This document shows, one piece after another, positions 32,677-33,009 of a DNA stretch of 33,009 nucleotides (positions are counted from its first letter, which is position 1; every line of letters starts with the position of its first letter). The translations under genes were made by a program, and so were the position numbers. The notes beneath the pieces are model-generated. The model did no database searches and was not told the origin of the DNA. It saw only the letters and a list, made by a program, of their open reading frames with translations. This stretch comes from Lachnospiraceae bacterium NK4A144 (GTDB lineage: Bacteria; Bacillota; Clostridia; Lachnospirales; Lachnospiraceae). The stretch lies in the NCBI GenBank assembly GCA_000424365.1, contig AUJT01000035.1, positions 1 through 33,009 of the forward strand, in the 5' to 3' direction.

Positions 32677-33009
32677 GTGAAAGGGAAAAAAATGATAGTT
32701 ATCATGGTTGGTGTATTGGCTGTAATTAGTGTATTTGTAGTTGTCGGAAATATTTTTAAAAGAAATAATTCAAATTATATTGATGCTACAGAGACATTTA
32801 GAACTATTTATGAACAGAATGAAGATTCTTTAGACAGTAATATCTCGAAAAATGAGTTAAAGAGTAGACATGGAAAGTTCGAGCCTGATTATGATGTATC
32901 TGAGCTAGTGAAGGAAAATGCTGGTATAGAGTATGTTTATACTAAATCAGATACGGACAATACGATTAATAATAAGTTTATGTATGTTGTAATAAAAAGT
33001 GATGAATAT
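32677..33009 (+). CDS. Membrane-anchored protein of unknown function, 3' end outside the window
   Basis: The frame is open from GTG 32677 to the last base (111 residues seen). GAGG lies six bases before the GTG; an in-frame ATG at 32692 is an alternative. Three to four Lys residues precede a single hydrophobic segment (about 6-25; IVIMVGVLAVISVFVVVG), which fits an uncleaved signal anchor or a signal peptide. The exposed part is polar and rich in Asn, Asp and Tyr. Its codons are more A+T-rich than those of the neighbours, perhaps a sign of transfer. No family is recognised. Confidence 0.6.
   Translation, partial: MKGKKMIVIMVGVLAVISVFVVVGNIFKRNNSNYIDATETFRTIYEQNEDSLDSNISKNELKSRHGKFEPDYDVSELVKENAGIEYVYTKSDTDNTINNKFMYVVIKSDEY

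Overview
The window looks like a chromosomal segment of a Gram-positive gut or rumen anaerobe, most likely a Lachnospiraceae member close to Butyrivibrio or Pseudobutyrivibrio. The signs are a moderately A+T-rich composition, a T-box leader before tyrS, an LxAC lipobox, a MocR-type regulator divergent from pdxST, a glycyl-radical-enzyme activase, and large secreted proteins with LRR, InlB-type and lysine-rich C-terminal modules. The taxon is inferred from gene content only.

Layout. 1-300: right end of an ISL3-family insertion sequence (transposase tail plus terminal inverted repeat). It abuts the signal-peptide region of a giant flavin-binding subtilisin-like surface protease (to 4933) that has lost its normal start. 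4994-7152: zinc-ribbon membrane protein (-) and a cytosolic GH5 glycosidase (+), with a 163-bp branched palindromic repeat between them. 7433-10383: PdxR-like regulator divergent from pdxS-pdxT, the PLP synthase. 10527-12101: orphan radical-SAM activase and an SGNH hydrolase. 12476-13564 (-): orphan P-loop ATPase whose promoter is embedded in 30-bp-phased repeats. 13743-14020: a dispersed 76-bp repeat followed by a decayed YbaK/ProX pseudogene. 14061-15881: 5'-nucleotidase lipoprotein. 16137-21305: tightly overlapping MoxR / DUF58 / membrane protein / VWA / VWA / TPR operon. 21489-22661: abundant-looking secreted protein with Thr-Glu repeats, behind three TTGTATACAA-type palindromes. 22910-24358: GNAT acetyltransferase (+) and TupA-like ATP-grasp (-). 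24643-26617: HU and T-box-controlled tyrS. 26918-28456: InlB-repeat surface protein. 28703-32273: WYL regulator, HNH-nuclease protein and divergent DprA-like protein, a compact cassette that resembles a phage-defence locus. 32677 to the end: start of a membrane-anchored protein.

How the genes fit together. Housekeeping units (pdxST, hup, tyrS) alternate with surface and accessory units. Three secreted proteins (308-4933, 21489-22661, 26918-28456) appear to share a diverged C-terminal module ending in an N-[YF]-x-G-x-I pattern. The MoxR-VWA genes form one translationally coupled complex. The best candidate for an undescribed system is the WYL-HNH-DprA cassette. The next most unusual signals are intergenic: two repeat families present at two loci each (one with a compensatory stem change), two large branched inverted-repeat elements, a promoter with phased operators, and an 18-bp element placed 27-28 bp before two unrelated genes.
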